Source: Melitaea cinxia
Taxonomy: Eukaryota > Arthropoda > Insecta > Lepidoptera > Nymphalidae
DNA: 64,000 nucleotides
NCBI RefSeq assembly: GCF_905220565.1
Contig: NC_059402.1
Location: forward strand, 1,055,501-1,119,500
Direction: 5' to 3'
The translations under genes and the position numbers were made by a program. The notes beneath the pieces were generated by a model that saw only the letters and a program-made list of their open reading frames with translations, had not been told where the DNA came from and searched no databases. Below, piece by piece: positions 48,601-60,000 of the stretch (its first letter is position 1; each line of letters opens with the position of its first letter).

Positions 48601-51600
48601 GTGATAATGTGCTTAAAAAGTCTAGAGATATAACTGGAAGTATGAGGAAACAGCAAGATAAGAAAGGTCAAGAAAATGAAAAGATTAGTCCAAAACCTAA
48701 CACAGATGGTAGCAGAACGCGAACCCATTCTCCAGTGCGTAAGAATACGCCGACATCGAGGAAACTTACATACGAAACAAGCGCTTCATCGGATCGAGAT
48801 TACGATCCGATTCTAACCGATCGAACGAACGATACGATGGCAGATCTGAACGTTACTTTTCCTTCCGACCATAGCGACGAATGCCAACCTTTTAATACAT
48901 ACGGGCCTGCTAGAGAAACTCCAATTTCAATACCAACTTGTAGATCCACGGACAGAGCTATTCGAAGCATGGAGGAAACAATACAAAACTCTATAAACAG
49001 TATGTCCATTAGAACAACCAAGCCTAATCTTTTCAGGACGCCCACGGCACAAGAGGTAACTACGTATTAAATATAATATGTACGATATTTTTACAAATTT
49101 TATTTTAGTATCTAGTGTAGGATAACTTTATCGTACTGATTTAATTAATTAGATAAAAAGGTATTTTAGCCATTCGTTACTTTCATTCGTATTTTAAGTG
49201 TGTATTTTATTTTCCTTTATTATAAATGAAATTATATTTGTCCTCCTTTCCCAGAAGCCACTTTACAGCATTCTTATTTATACAATACTAGCGACCTCTG
49301 TCCATCCATATTTTTGTACACAATAAGTAATCACCAACGTATCATATACTTAAACCTTCTTCGAAACACGCTGAATCTTATTGTATAAGTATTATTCCGA
49401 TCGGTTCAGTAGTTTTCGCAGTATAACCGCACAAAAAACCGGCTCTCCATTTATTGGTATAGATAATTTTATCCCTGATGAAGCTCGCTCCGTCTAATTT
49501 TTCTTCTTGTTAATTTTCTGTCTCCTTTTTCTTCCTTGTCTTCAGTTCAACATTGCTTGTGTACCGTTGAATCTGTTTACAAATGGACTCAACGGGGTTA
49601 CAACCCTTCATCCTTGAAAAGCACCCACCTCCTACCTTTCCCCGTATCTTTTTCTCCCGCTAATTTCCTTATTCCTCAACTCCTAAAATTGACAACGTCA
49701 ATATTACATCAGTCTCACAATTTTATGTACCTCTATCTAGCGGGCAGCGGCTACTAAGATAGTGGCTCACGCCAAAGGCTTTCTAGTTCGGCGGCTCATG
49801 AGATCAGAAAGGGTACAGGCCACCGTGCAGACGATTAAAGACGCCCTTCTATGTGCCCTGCAACTGCACCAAGATCGAGAGGGCATTAGAGGCGCTGATG
49901 TAGATCTGCATAGGCGACTTATACAGCAGGTTATATATATTTTTCAACATAGTGCAAAAATGAGTTAAGAAAATATCAAAATATAACCTCATGTTTGAGG
50001 GTAGTTTGATATTTAAAATATGAAATTATATAGATAAGCATATTTGCACTATTTCGTTTACATTCTTTAGTCTTATATGTAAAGTTTTTCCATCTTGATT
50101 ACTCGTCCTCTATAATTTTTGATTACCAATAATTTATATAAAAATATATTTTTGATTGATTAGGTGTTCTTCTGCAAATACAGTATAAATAATAATTTCA
50201 AGTTGTTAAATAAGACTCTTAAAGTTGATTTGATTACATATTTCGTATATGTTACTTAGAACCTTTATTACTTTAATTAGTTAGTCATTTTAAATCACAG
50301 GTAACAAAGCACAAACATATGAAAAATAAAGTTTAATTTGATCGTGGAAACCAAAACATAAGTAATATCATATTAAACTAGTCAACCAGGCTGTAGTGTT
50401 CTTCTGTTCAGCTTGATTTATTTATACAACTATAGGTCACCAAACAAGCGTGCGGCTTGATGATAAGCGATTACCGTAGCCCATAGACGTCTGCAACACC
50501 AGAATTAGTGCAAGCGTGTTGCCGACCCTACTCCCGATTCCCTCAGAAGCTCTGGTCACCTTACTCAGTACAGGAACACAACACTGCTTGAGAGCAGTAT
50601 TATTTTAACTGAGGTAGGGGCACAGCAGGAATTTCCTGCTCAAAATATGGAGCAGCCCGACTTGGGTAGTACCTCGACCTTACAAAAGATCACAGCAAAA
50701 TAATACTGTTTTCAAGCAGTATTGTGTTCCTGTTGGTGAGTAAGGTGACCAGAGCTCCTGGGGTGATTGGGGATTGGGTCGGCAACGCGCTTGCGATGCT
50801 TTTGGTGTTGCAGGTGTCTATAAGCTACGGTAATCGCTTACCATCAGGTGAGCCGTACGCTTGTTTGCCGATATAGTGACATAAAAAAAAAAATATTTAG
50901 CTGTGACCTTCTGCAAGGTCGAGGTACTTCCCCAGTCGCGCTGCTCCAGATTTCGAGAAGGATATTTCTAGCTGTGCCCTGCCGCATATAATAGCATGGT
51001 GTAATGACGGTACAGATAACAGCAGCGTGCTACTCGCTGCACGACACGTTCATAGCGAGCTCTGCGGCGGAGCGGTGCGCGCTCATCGCGGCCGACCGCA
51101 GCCGCCGCCGCTCGCTGGCCGCGCGCACCTCGCCCGCCCTGGCCCCGCCCGCCCACAAGTACCGCCCCACGTGAGTTTGTTACATGTTGAATAAGAATAG
51201 AATTTTTTATAATTGAATTGTCGATTGATATAGGACATTGTGGGATTGACATTTTCAGCCTAGCTGTGAAAAGTCCCAAAATTAAAATAGAAAAAAAAGC
51301 CTATATTTGTTCAATTTTAATGGCCATTTTATAAATGTGGTACATATAGTATGTTATGGTCATCAAAGTTTTTTCACGAATTTTGAAATATCGTTTTATA
51401 TAAAAGTCGTCAGCCTTATTTAAATTTGTTAATCTCTATTGTAAGAAGTTAAAAAGAAATCAATAAGAAACATCAATATTATTATTTCTCAATATACAAA
51501 ATACTACACATATTGATTTGCGTTGTTTACTTTCCAAGAAAATATTTTTTTTCATATAAATTAATTTTGTATCCAAAAATATTTTTTTATTTTTTATTTT

Positions 51601-52666
51601 TATTTAAAAAAAATCTTTGAAAATAAGGCCGACGATATTATCATTTTAAAAAATGATTAAAATTTAACTCGTATAACAATAAAGCCTATAAAATAACACG
51701 GTGGAGTATATTATGAGGTAGCGGGTACAAGTTAATCAGTGATTATTTCAACAGGGATGTCATGTCTCAAAGCCCATATGTATTATATAGCACTTAATTT
51801 TGAATCTTTATATGTAACGATTTTTGATAATAAGACCGACGATATGAGTATTTAAAAACGTAATAATAATAATAAAATTAAGTCAATTAATATATAACTC
51901 CATATATAACCATTAAGCCAGTAAAATAACACGGTGGAGTATATTATAAGGTAGTGGGTGTAAGTTTAACGGTGTCAACAGGGATGTCATGTCACAAAGT
52001 CACAGTGGCGCGTTCCCGGCGCGCAGCAAGCGACCCGCGCCCGCGCTCATGACTCAGTCTAATTATGGTAACATTGCGTTTTGTATGAATGTTGCCAGCT
52101 TGAAAATTCATTTTCGTTCTTCAGTTTGGTCCGTCTTTAACTGTGGTTTTTTTTTCTTTCTGTCAAAGTTCTTGTCAGTGATATTGACAGCTTGAATGGC
52201 CGGCGAAATTAATAACAAGTTTTTTTTAATTGAGTAACATGTAATTTTTTTGGCCAATCAAATTGCATTAAATGATTTAGCCAGTAATTTTGTCTTATCT
52301 TGCTGTTTCAGACAGCTAAAGCTGTCATTAAAACTGATTATTAAAAATATCCAACTGTTCTGTCTATCTCATACTTAATACTTTTTATTTATATGTACGC
52401 TTCGCTTTTAAATGTAATCAAATGCTACACATTGCATGTTTTCATATTGTTTTGTCTTTAAGACAACAAAAAATCATTTTAACCTGTAAATAAAAACATG
52501 GCTTCGAAATTCCTACACTCTCATTTACGTCTACCCTCGTTTTACTTTAAAAAACTTATTTGAAAATAATGCCTCTTTGAAATAAATGATTACAGAGACA
52601 TTTAGCAGTGACAAGAGCTTGATGCGTCGCTATATGCCAAGCCCGCGACGTCGTCCGTGGCGTTGA
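45654..52666 (+). CDS. CP110: Centriolar coiled-coil protein CP110
   Basis: Six exons: 45,654-45,746; 47,067-49,055; 49,741-49,929; 51,016-51,170; 51,982-52,067; 52,596-52,666. All junctions are GT/AG with matching phase, giving 860 residues. CP110 caps the distal end of centrioles and restrains ciliogenesis (family knowledge). Recognition rests on INGVPLLPPV joined to LSKECRKEMQ (exons 1-2), which resembles the vertebrate N terminus, and AHAKGFLVRRLM plus CYSLHDTFIASSAAERCALI (exons 3-4), the conserved C-terminal block. Exon 2 (residues 32-694) is Ser/Asn/Lys-rich and low in structure, with KEN at about 99, THSPVR at about 391 and 584, and a coiled coil at about 437-487. Exon 3 looks like an IQ-type segment. 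Exon 4 is very GC-rich. The last two exons encode a basic, Arg-rich tail (SPRRRPWR). The donor after PPV is preferred to a second GTAAGA 50 bp later because it restores the conserved join. Confidence 0.88.
46405..46740. repeat. Degenerate repeat E plus repeat B fragment in CP110 intron 1
   Basis: AATTGTGTTTGTACTAAAATG and GTAAACTCAGTAAAAAGTTA belong to repeat E (to about 46,620). GTAGCTTATAGACACATGC and AGCACGTTGCCGACCC at 46,625-46,735 are a reversed repeat B piece. Confidence 0.6.
49292..49466 (+). mobile_element. Helitron-like fragment (type F2), copy 2, in CP110 intron 2
   Basis: ACTAGCGACCTCTGTCCATC at the left, then TAAGTAATCACCAACG, CCGATCGGTTCAGTAG and CCGGCTCTCCATTTATT. The inverse of 10,670-10,840. 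Confidence 0.6.
50428..50987. repeat. Nested repeat B copies in CP110 intron 3
   Basis: An older minus-oriented copy (50,428-50,605 and 50,894-50,987) is interrupted by a younger plus-oriented, full-length copy (50,607-50,893, with A-tail). TATTT at 50,601-50,605 is repeated at 50,894-50,898 as a target site duplication. The right end of the nest lies only 28 bp before exon 4. Confidence 0.85.
51620..52010. repeat. Imperfect duplication of a CP110 splice-acceptor region
   Basis: AACACGGTGGAGTATATTAT, a GGTAG block, CAACAG and GGATGTCATGTC occur at about 51,695-51,770 and again at about 51,925-52,000, roughly 207-228 bp apart, along with an upstream GACCGACGATAT block. The unit spans the intron 4 end and the start of exon 5. 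Confidence 0.85.
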
Positions 52667-54055
52667 CCGCGAGACAGTCTGTACAGTGCCTTGCATCCAA
52701 GCTGAAAGCGTAACTGGATCATAAAAATAATATATCAATTATAATATATAACGCTTCTTAAATTTACATTTCATTATTGTTGCTTTTTTATATATTTTCA
52801 TTGCGTTAACATCACTGGAAGTGTTGTAAATTTTACTATTTATGTTCAAATTATACATCTGTCAATTTTGGTACAAAAATCATGTTATAGTATTATTTTA
52901 AAAAATGTTCTCAATAGTTTTATATAAACATTATAGTGCTTTTCTTTGAATAATATTAAATAAGTAAAACTATGCAATAAAAAGTACATAAGATATTTTT
53001 TAAATTTTAAGATTTAGAGGCATCTGTGACAGATAACAAATATTCACAATTAAACTGCCTAACAAATAGTTTGTAATACATAACTAACAATATAAATACA
53101 TAATAACTCACTCTAAAAGATGGTAATTAATAGTATATCTCTGGTATAAAGGAATTAAAACATGTTATTCAATCATTCCATTATTAATAAGCATTGTATT
53201 AAACTTTTTATATTTTTATAGTTTTAGAAAAATTAGTTCTGTGTTTAGAATATGTTTAAAGAAAAGATTTTTACTTTCAACTACTTTCTACGATTGTAAC
53301 TGCTGTTAATATTGGGTAGAATTGTATTTAAGGTATTTATTTTTGATTTTGTAATAACTTTTTAACTTTTATATTGATTTGCGTGCTAAACTAAATTTTG
53401 TCTATTGTTTTCATACACAAATGACCATTTACTAAGGATTTCTAGTCACAAATTTCTCTACAATTTTAGTTTATATAAAAAAGTTTAGGTGCTTTAAAAA
53501 AAGGTTGTACTCATACTGATTTGCTATTAGACAGTTTTAAACCTCTTTTTTATAGAACTTTGTGTCATTTTTACAAGATACATTGACTGGAATAAAACAA
53601 ACATTCGCTCGAATTTTATTTTATTTCGAATTCCTTCTTACACAGACCCCTCTGATTTTAACATTAATTGTAGATAAAACTTGGTGTAAAATCAATAATT
53701 GTAGAATTACGAAAGAAATTTGCGAAAATCGTGACAAAAAGTGAGCAAACAATTATAAATATATGAAAGATATCAGTAGACAATCAAAGCGTGTCTTAGC
53801 ACAAATTAAAAATAAGACTTCACACAGATAACACTATCACTGTACAATCTCGTTCGTCACACCAACCGGAGACTGAGGCACACGAGCGTTATAAAACATC
53901 TAACTATACTTTACTCGTCGGCGACTTATTAAAAAATACCCTCTGTAAGTGAAATTCGTGTACAAATATCGCTATTATGCGTATTTAAATGCCACAAAAA
54001 TGCGACGCCATTTGATTCGCCGGCTAAATTAATAATTTTGGCTCGTGAAATTTTT
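52667..54055. other. Convergent 3' region between CP110 and UBA1
   Basis: No further gene seen. It should hold both 3' untranslated regions. AATAAA at 52,976-52,981 is a candidate poly(A) signal for CP110, 310 nt past its stop. A 60-codon frame at 53,562 has no recognisable features. Confidence 0.5.
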
Positions 54056-54061
54056 TTTATT
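54056..54061 (-). terminator. Candidate poly(A) signal of UBA1
   Basis: AATAAA on the minus strand only 27 nt after the stop, so a longer 3' untranslated region using a later signal (for example near 53,620) is equally possible. Confidence 0.35.
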
Positions 54062-54087
54062 GCTTTTTTCTATTAATCGCTAGTACG

Positions 54088-57000
54088 TTAAGGTAGAGTG
54101 TACCTCACGTAGGGCACCTCGATGTCGTTGTCGTCCTCGTCGTTGCAACACAGCTCGAAAACGAGAGCCTTCACATGCGGCTCTAGCTTTTTCTTAGACA
54201 CCTTAGTCACGACTTCTGACATTGGCAAGTTGAGACGTTCCTGACGCTTGGCTTTAGGCATGAAGAACGAGTACAGCATGCAAACACCTTGAGACAGCAT
54301 CGTAATATCTAACTTATGTTCATTCTTGAAGTAATCTATGAATTCTTGCAGTGTAATTTCTCCTTTAACTTCGAATCTGTCCCATAGGGTCCATTTCTTG
54401 TCGTAGTACGTATTGGTCGGTGCAGCGATTGGTTCGGAGAATCCAAAGAACGGTAAAGCTAGATTGACGAAACCATTTTTGAAGACATCTAAGGTGTTGA
54501 AACCCTGGGCAAGTTTGTAAAGTTCGAGGCAGACTAGGCCGGCTACTACTGAAGTCGTTGTGGCGATTGCTGGTATGATCTTACCAGCGATGAGCTTGGA
54601 ACGGTGTCTGTCTGCTGGGGGGATCTTGTAGTTAGTGGCACGTAAGTTAGACGCCGCTACAATGAAATCCATGTGGAAGTTCGTGTCGTCGTCCTTTTCG
54701 AATTCCAATGGTGTAATCTTCAAGTTGCCGAGCTTGCTTGGCGGTAGGAGTTCTGAAACTATATTCTCAACGCGGTCTTGATCCATGTCATCATTATTCT
54801 GCTGCAATTGGTTATCTGTAACTGCGATTTTGACGAACTTCGGTTTGAACTTTGGAACCTAAAAAAAAAGAATCACTCATAAATATTTATAATTATTTTA
54901 CTAAGAGAAATAACCTGCTCAAAATTTGGAGCAGCTCGACTGGAAGTGTACTTTGAGGTATAGTTATAGTTAGTAACGCTTAAAGAAACTGGAGGGGGTG
55001 CGCATGGGTTATAGTCTGGCTACCGAAAGTAAGTGCGTCGAACTGTCCAACCAATAGCACACGGGCAAGCATGCGACACGTGATAAACACGCCCACCCCC
55101 TACCCCATACCACCAAGTAGACCGATAAATCGCTTCTGCGCAGCTTCAAGGCCAGCGTCCTTTTTACATGACGCGAACTTTACATACTTTACAGATGAAT
55201 AATACTGCTTTAAAGTAGCGTTGTGATTCTGTGGTGAATGATGTGGTGAGAGCAGAGAGAAGGATGGGGGTAGGTCAGCAACGCGCTTGCGATGCTTCTG
55301 GTGTTGCAGTGGTCTATAAGATACGGTCGTTTCTTACCATCAGGTGAGCCGTGTACACTTGTTTACCGACCAAGTTGTAAAAAAAATGGAAATAAATTGC
55401 ATTGACTAGTATGCATACCTCAACAGCGCTAGCGACTTTAGCGATTCTTTCTCTATCAACACAGGTAGGTAATCCGTAAACTTGAGCTCTGAGATTGGCA
55501 GCAGCCACTATGTAGTCGAGATGAAGCTCATCTTCAGGATCAAACTCTAATGGAGACGGACACCGTTTGGGTCCGGACCAGAATGGAGCACCACTGGTTG
55601 TTGTTTGATTGGGGGGGAAGTTGTAAAGCAGTTGTTTGATCTGGTTAGCGTATTGTGTCTCCCAGTGTAATCGAGCCCATGTTACACAGTCATCGAAGTT
55701 AAGAGGCCGCTCATTAATAGCATTCTGAAAAATAAATTATGTGAATTATATTACTTTTTTTTTATTTATAATTGTCATTAGCGATATTTCACAAATAACA
55801 TTAATTAAACCTATTTATGGTCTTTTTTTTTCATAAAAAATTAAAAATCCAATATAAGTCATAATTGACAGATATAAAATAAAACTTAAATATGTGATTG
55901 GTTGATCTTTAAAAATGATTTCATTTACATACCCTAACACTCTCTAAAGCGTCCAAAGGCTGACTGCCGGGTAGTTTCATGGTCCTTTCTAAGAAGTGAG
56001 GGTCTTGCAGATACTGAGCCGCGTGTTCTGCTGTCTGACGGAACAGACCCTCAAACTCATCTCGAGCCCACTGAAGGGTATGCTCGATAGCATTGGGGAA
56101 GTTCTTGAGGGTGCAGATAGGTATGCTTTTCTCTGGGGGATCTTGAGACGAGCTATAAGACTCGGTTAAGAAGGGTACTACGACCTGCAAAGTTTGAAAA
56201 TTTTTGGTATTAAGAATATGTATTGATACCTTAATAACTTAACAACCATCTTACATCATAACTTATAAAAATTAGGCAACTTTAAATAAATATAAAGAAT
56301 TAAAGCGATCCAGTCCTCAAGTTCTTGCAAAACTAAGGAAAAAAGGATTTAATTCTGTACATAATTATTTGTTATTAATACTCCTTACCTGCGTGTTACC
56401 CTTAGTTCCAAGAGTACCGCTCTCCAGCAAAGGCTTCCTATAATACACGCAGCGACGGTCCATGTAAATACGAGCGTCAACATTATCCAGAGCGTTTGCC
56501 ACACCATCTAATGCCTCAAAGAAATTGTCATCGTACACCGCTTCAGTTTCCGGACACACTCTGTTCTCTTGTGCCACCACATTCATTAAAGGATTCATTA
56601 CTTTAATTGCCTGGAACAAACAATTTCATTAATGTCTAGCCAACATGACCAATTTAGTTGTATCTTGTGAAATATTAGATGCGAAGTTTAAATAGATCTT
56701 AACAAATTTTTTTTTGAAATTTTTACAAAATGTGCTTTAAAAAAATCCGTAAGAAGCTTCTATAAAGTTAAAAAGCCGTTTTCGAGTTTTGAACTTATCA
56801 ACACATTTCACGATTATGTTAAATGTTTATTATAATATTAGAAATTTAATAATAATATTATTAAGAAATACAATTAAACTTCTTTAATCAATTGTGTAAA
56901 ATAATTCTTTTGTTTTTATTGTTGTAATTTCTGTTGGTAATCGTAATAAATAAATAAATTAGGTACAAGTGTCAAGGTTGTTATGGAGCCAAATAAAGTT

Positions 57001-60000
57001 ATAAATACGTTATTCTACTTATAGGCTCTCAAATAGTTTTTTGTTTAGTCCAGATGAAAAAAAATTGAACTAGCAATGTTAAAATTATTTTTTTTTAGTA
57101 TATAACTTTTGTGATATATTATCTTAATCAATTTAACCTACCCACTGCTAAATGTCCCTGTGGCGACAGATTGTCTTGTAAAGGAGATAAAAAAGAAAAA
57201 AAAATTGTCTAACTAATAAACATAAATAAATAAATAAACATAAATAAACTAAACCATGTTGTGTTTGGTGAGACGGGTAATTTTTTTATCTAGAAATTGA
57301 TGATTGTGATAGATTAAGGTTCAACTCTCTTACTTTATAACGGAGATCTTTACATAGAAAATAGACCAGATATTTATACACAATATTATATAAGACGTCA
57401 TCTTACCTTGGCAGCGGTGCTAGACTTAGGTTTCTGCACATCATGAGGTCTGAAGAGGAACTGGCGGTTAAGGTTGGACTTCTCTATCAGGTCCATATCA
57501 GTGACAGTGACCTGACCACCGTCAGCACCGACCCCGATCATTGCGAAGTTCTTCATTAGCTCACAACCAATCGCTCCAGCACCTAGAATTATGGAACAGC
57601 ATTATTGAGTTATACAGATTCCTATGGTTAAATGAGTAAGTATTATATTTGAATTATTTTTATCATATGTACGATTTTATTTTTGTGTTACCCACACATT
57701 AGGAATTCTAAACATTTTTGAATATCATATCAAAAATTGACCGTTCCAGCGGGATTCAAACACGCGTCTCCGACTGACCGTGTCGGCGCTCTAGCCAATT
57801 AAGCTATGGAACGATGTACCGTATTTTTATCATGGTATTTTATGGTTTTTTAATTTAAATATAAAAAAAAATGGTATGAATATGTATGTAAGAAATACTG
57901 GTCATTAAAAGAGACCATGACGACAATGACTCAGGCATAATTATTAAACGAAGAATATACACTATATACATTATAATGTGAAATTATCGAAACAAAAAAA
58001 TAAATAAATAAGAACTGCAAGAAAACAATGAGCAATAGAGAGAAAATAACTGGTTCTGAAATTACAATCAAATTTATTGATTTCGTAAAAAAGATCGTTC
58101 ATATTCGTTCAGATTCGTAATAAATAAGGTGGTAGGCTGACCGCCAGATATAATAAATATTAAGTAGCAAGATTAGAAGGAGAAGAAAAGATAACTGCAC
58201 AATGATGAGATTTTAACTGAGGTAGGGCTCAGTAGGAAATTTTCTACTCAAAATATGGAGCAGCCCGACTGGGGAAGTACCTTGACCTTACAGAAGATTA
58301 CAGCTAAATAATGCTGTTTTCAAGTAGTGTTGTGTTCCTGTTGGTGAGTAGGGTAACCAGAGCTCCTGGGGGAAAGAATCTACTTTTATTAAGTTTGAAA
58401 AATTTCAATTTTATATTAATACTAGCTGACTCGGCAATGTATTTTTCAAAGCCAAATCATAATAAAATAAAAAATAAACAATTTATCTAAAAATTAAAAA
58501 AATATATTTAGGGGTGGGCTACCCTTAACATTTAGGGGGATAAAAAATAGATGTTCGATTCTCAGACCTACCCAATATGCACACAACATTTCATGAGAAT
58601 CGGGCAAGCCGTTTCTGAGGAGTTTAACTACAAACACTAGGACACGAAAATTTTATATATTAGACTAGCTAACCCAGCAAACGTTGTTTTGCCATATATG
58701 TTATTAACTTTACTCCTACCCTCTGTAACTGTAACTGAAAAATAGATGTTGGTCGATTCTCAGACCTACCCGATATACACACAAAATTTCATAAAAATCG
58801 GTCCAGCCATTTCGGGAGAGTATTGTGACGAACATTGTGACACGAGAACTTTATATATAAGAAGATTAATTTAGAAGTGACATCCATGTACTAAAAAATA
58901 TCATTTTAAGAAACAAAGACAATTTCTTGTCCCGCAAAAGTCCGATACAAATGTTTATCAAGATAAGACACAACACAGTAAATATAAAAATCTCAGTAAC
59001 ATTGTCAGTCATTGACATGACGGCAGATAAGAGAAGTATATTGATAATGACGACTTTATTAAGTTTGACAGTGTATATTCAATAAACATAACAGTTCGCA
59101 TTTAGCATGTAACGTCCCACAGCTGGGCATAGACCTCTATTTTCATGTACAAGTACAAATATTAATCCCGAGCGGAAATAGAACCTGCAAACCGTCGGTG
59201 TTTTAAGCGATTACTCGCACCACTACACCAAAGTGGTTGTCAACATAACAATTGTAGTTGTTTAAATAACACTTTTTTTAACATCTAGTTGACCTGGAGA
59301 CTAAGTGGCGCTATTTTTTTTTAAATTTGATTTATAAAAACCTTATCCTGATAAAGGACAAAAAAAAGATTATTCAATTTGGTGTGAATAATTTACTCGA
59401 GATCTTACATAGAGATTAGTGCTCGTTCAGGTTAGATTTTTTTCATGTCAACTCGGAATTCAATTACAGATTATAATCTGTATTAGACCAAATGAAAAAA
59501 GTAATTGATGGAAAACACTCTGACTTTGGCAATTCCTATGGGAGTCCAATTATAAAAGAAGAAGGAGAAGAACAACTTTTTTTTTTGTTTTTGTCGATAA
59601 CATAGCAGTTTTTTTTATCATACCATCAACATTTATATCAAAAGTAACTTACTAACTATATTTTACAATACCTTATAGAGAAAGAGGTCAGAAGCACATA
59701 AGATGTAGACAATCATAAATTCTGTTTGTTAATTATAAAACTTTAAGAGATCTAGAGACAATTAAATTTATATTTAGGATTTGATTACATGCACTGGAAT
59801 ATTTTTTGTTTTGACTATAATTCCATAAATTTTAAAAGAAAGTAAACAGAAAACTAATCTATTTTGAGTTATTAATAAACACATCAATACATAAGCAGCT
59901 CATTCTCTGCATTTTGAATCAACCACGCCGGATAATTAGGAAATATGAGTAAAATTGATATATTGTGAGGGTCAGTGTAAATAAATATGTTTGGACATTA

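Noticed and set aside
50968..51279. 103-codon minus-strand frame
   Set aside because: Antisense of the GC-rich CP110 exon 4.
51989..52195. Reading CP110 exon 5 through to the stop at 52,195
   Set aside because: It gives a hydrophobic tail of intron-like composition, whereas splicing at TATG|GTAACA to 52,596 keeps phase and gives a basic tail with a stop.
53562..53744. 60-codon plus frame between CP110 and UBA1
   Set aside because: AT-rich, no domain or splice context; lies in a convergent 3' region.
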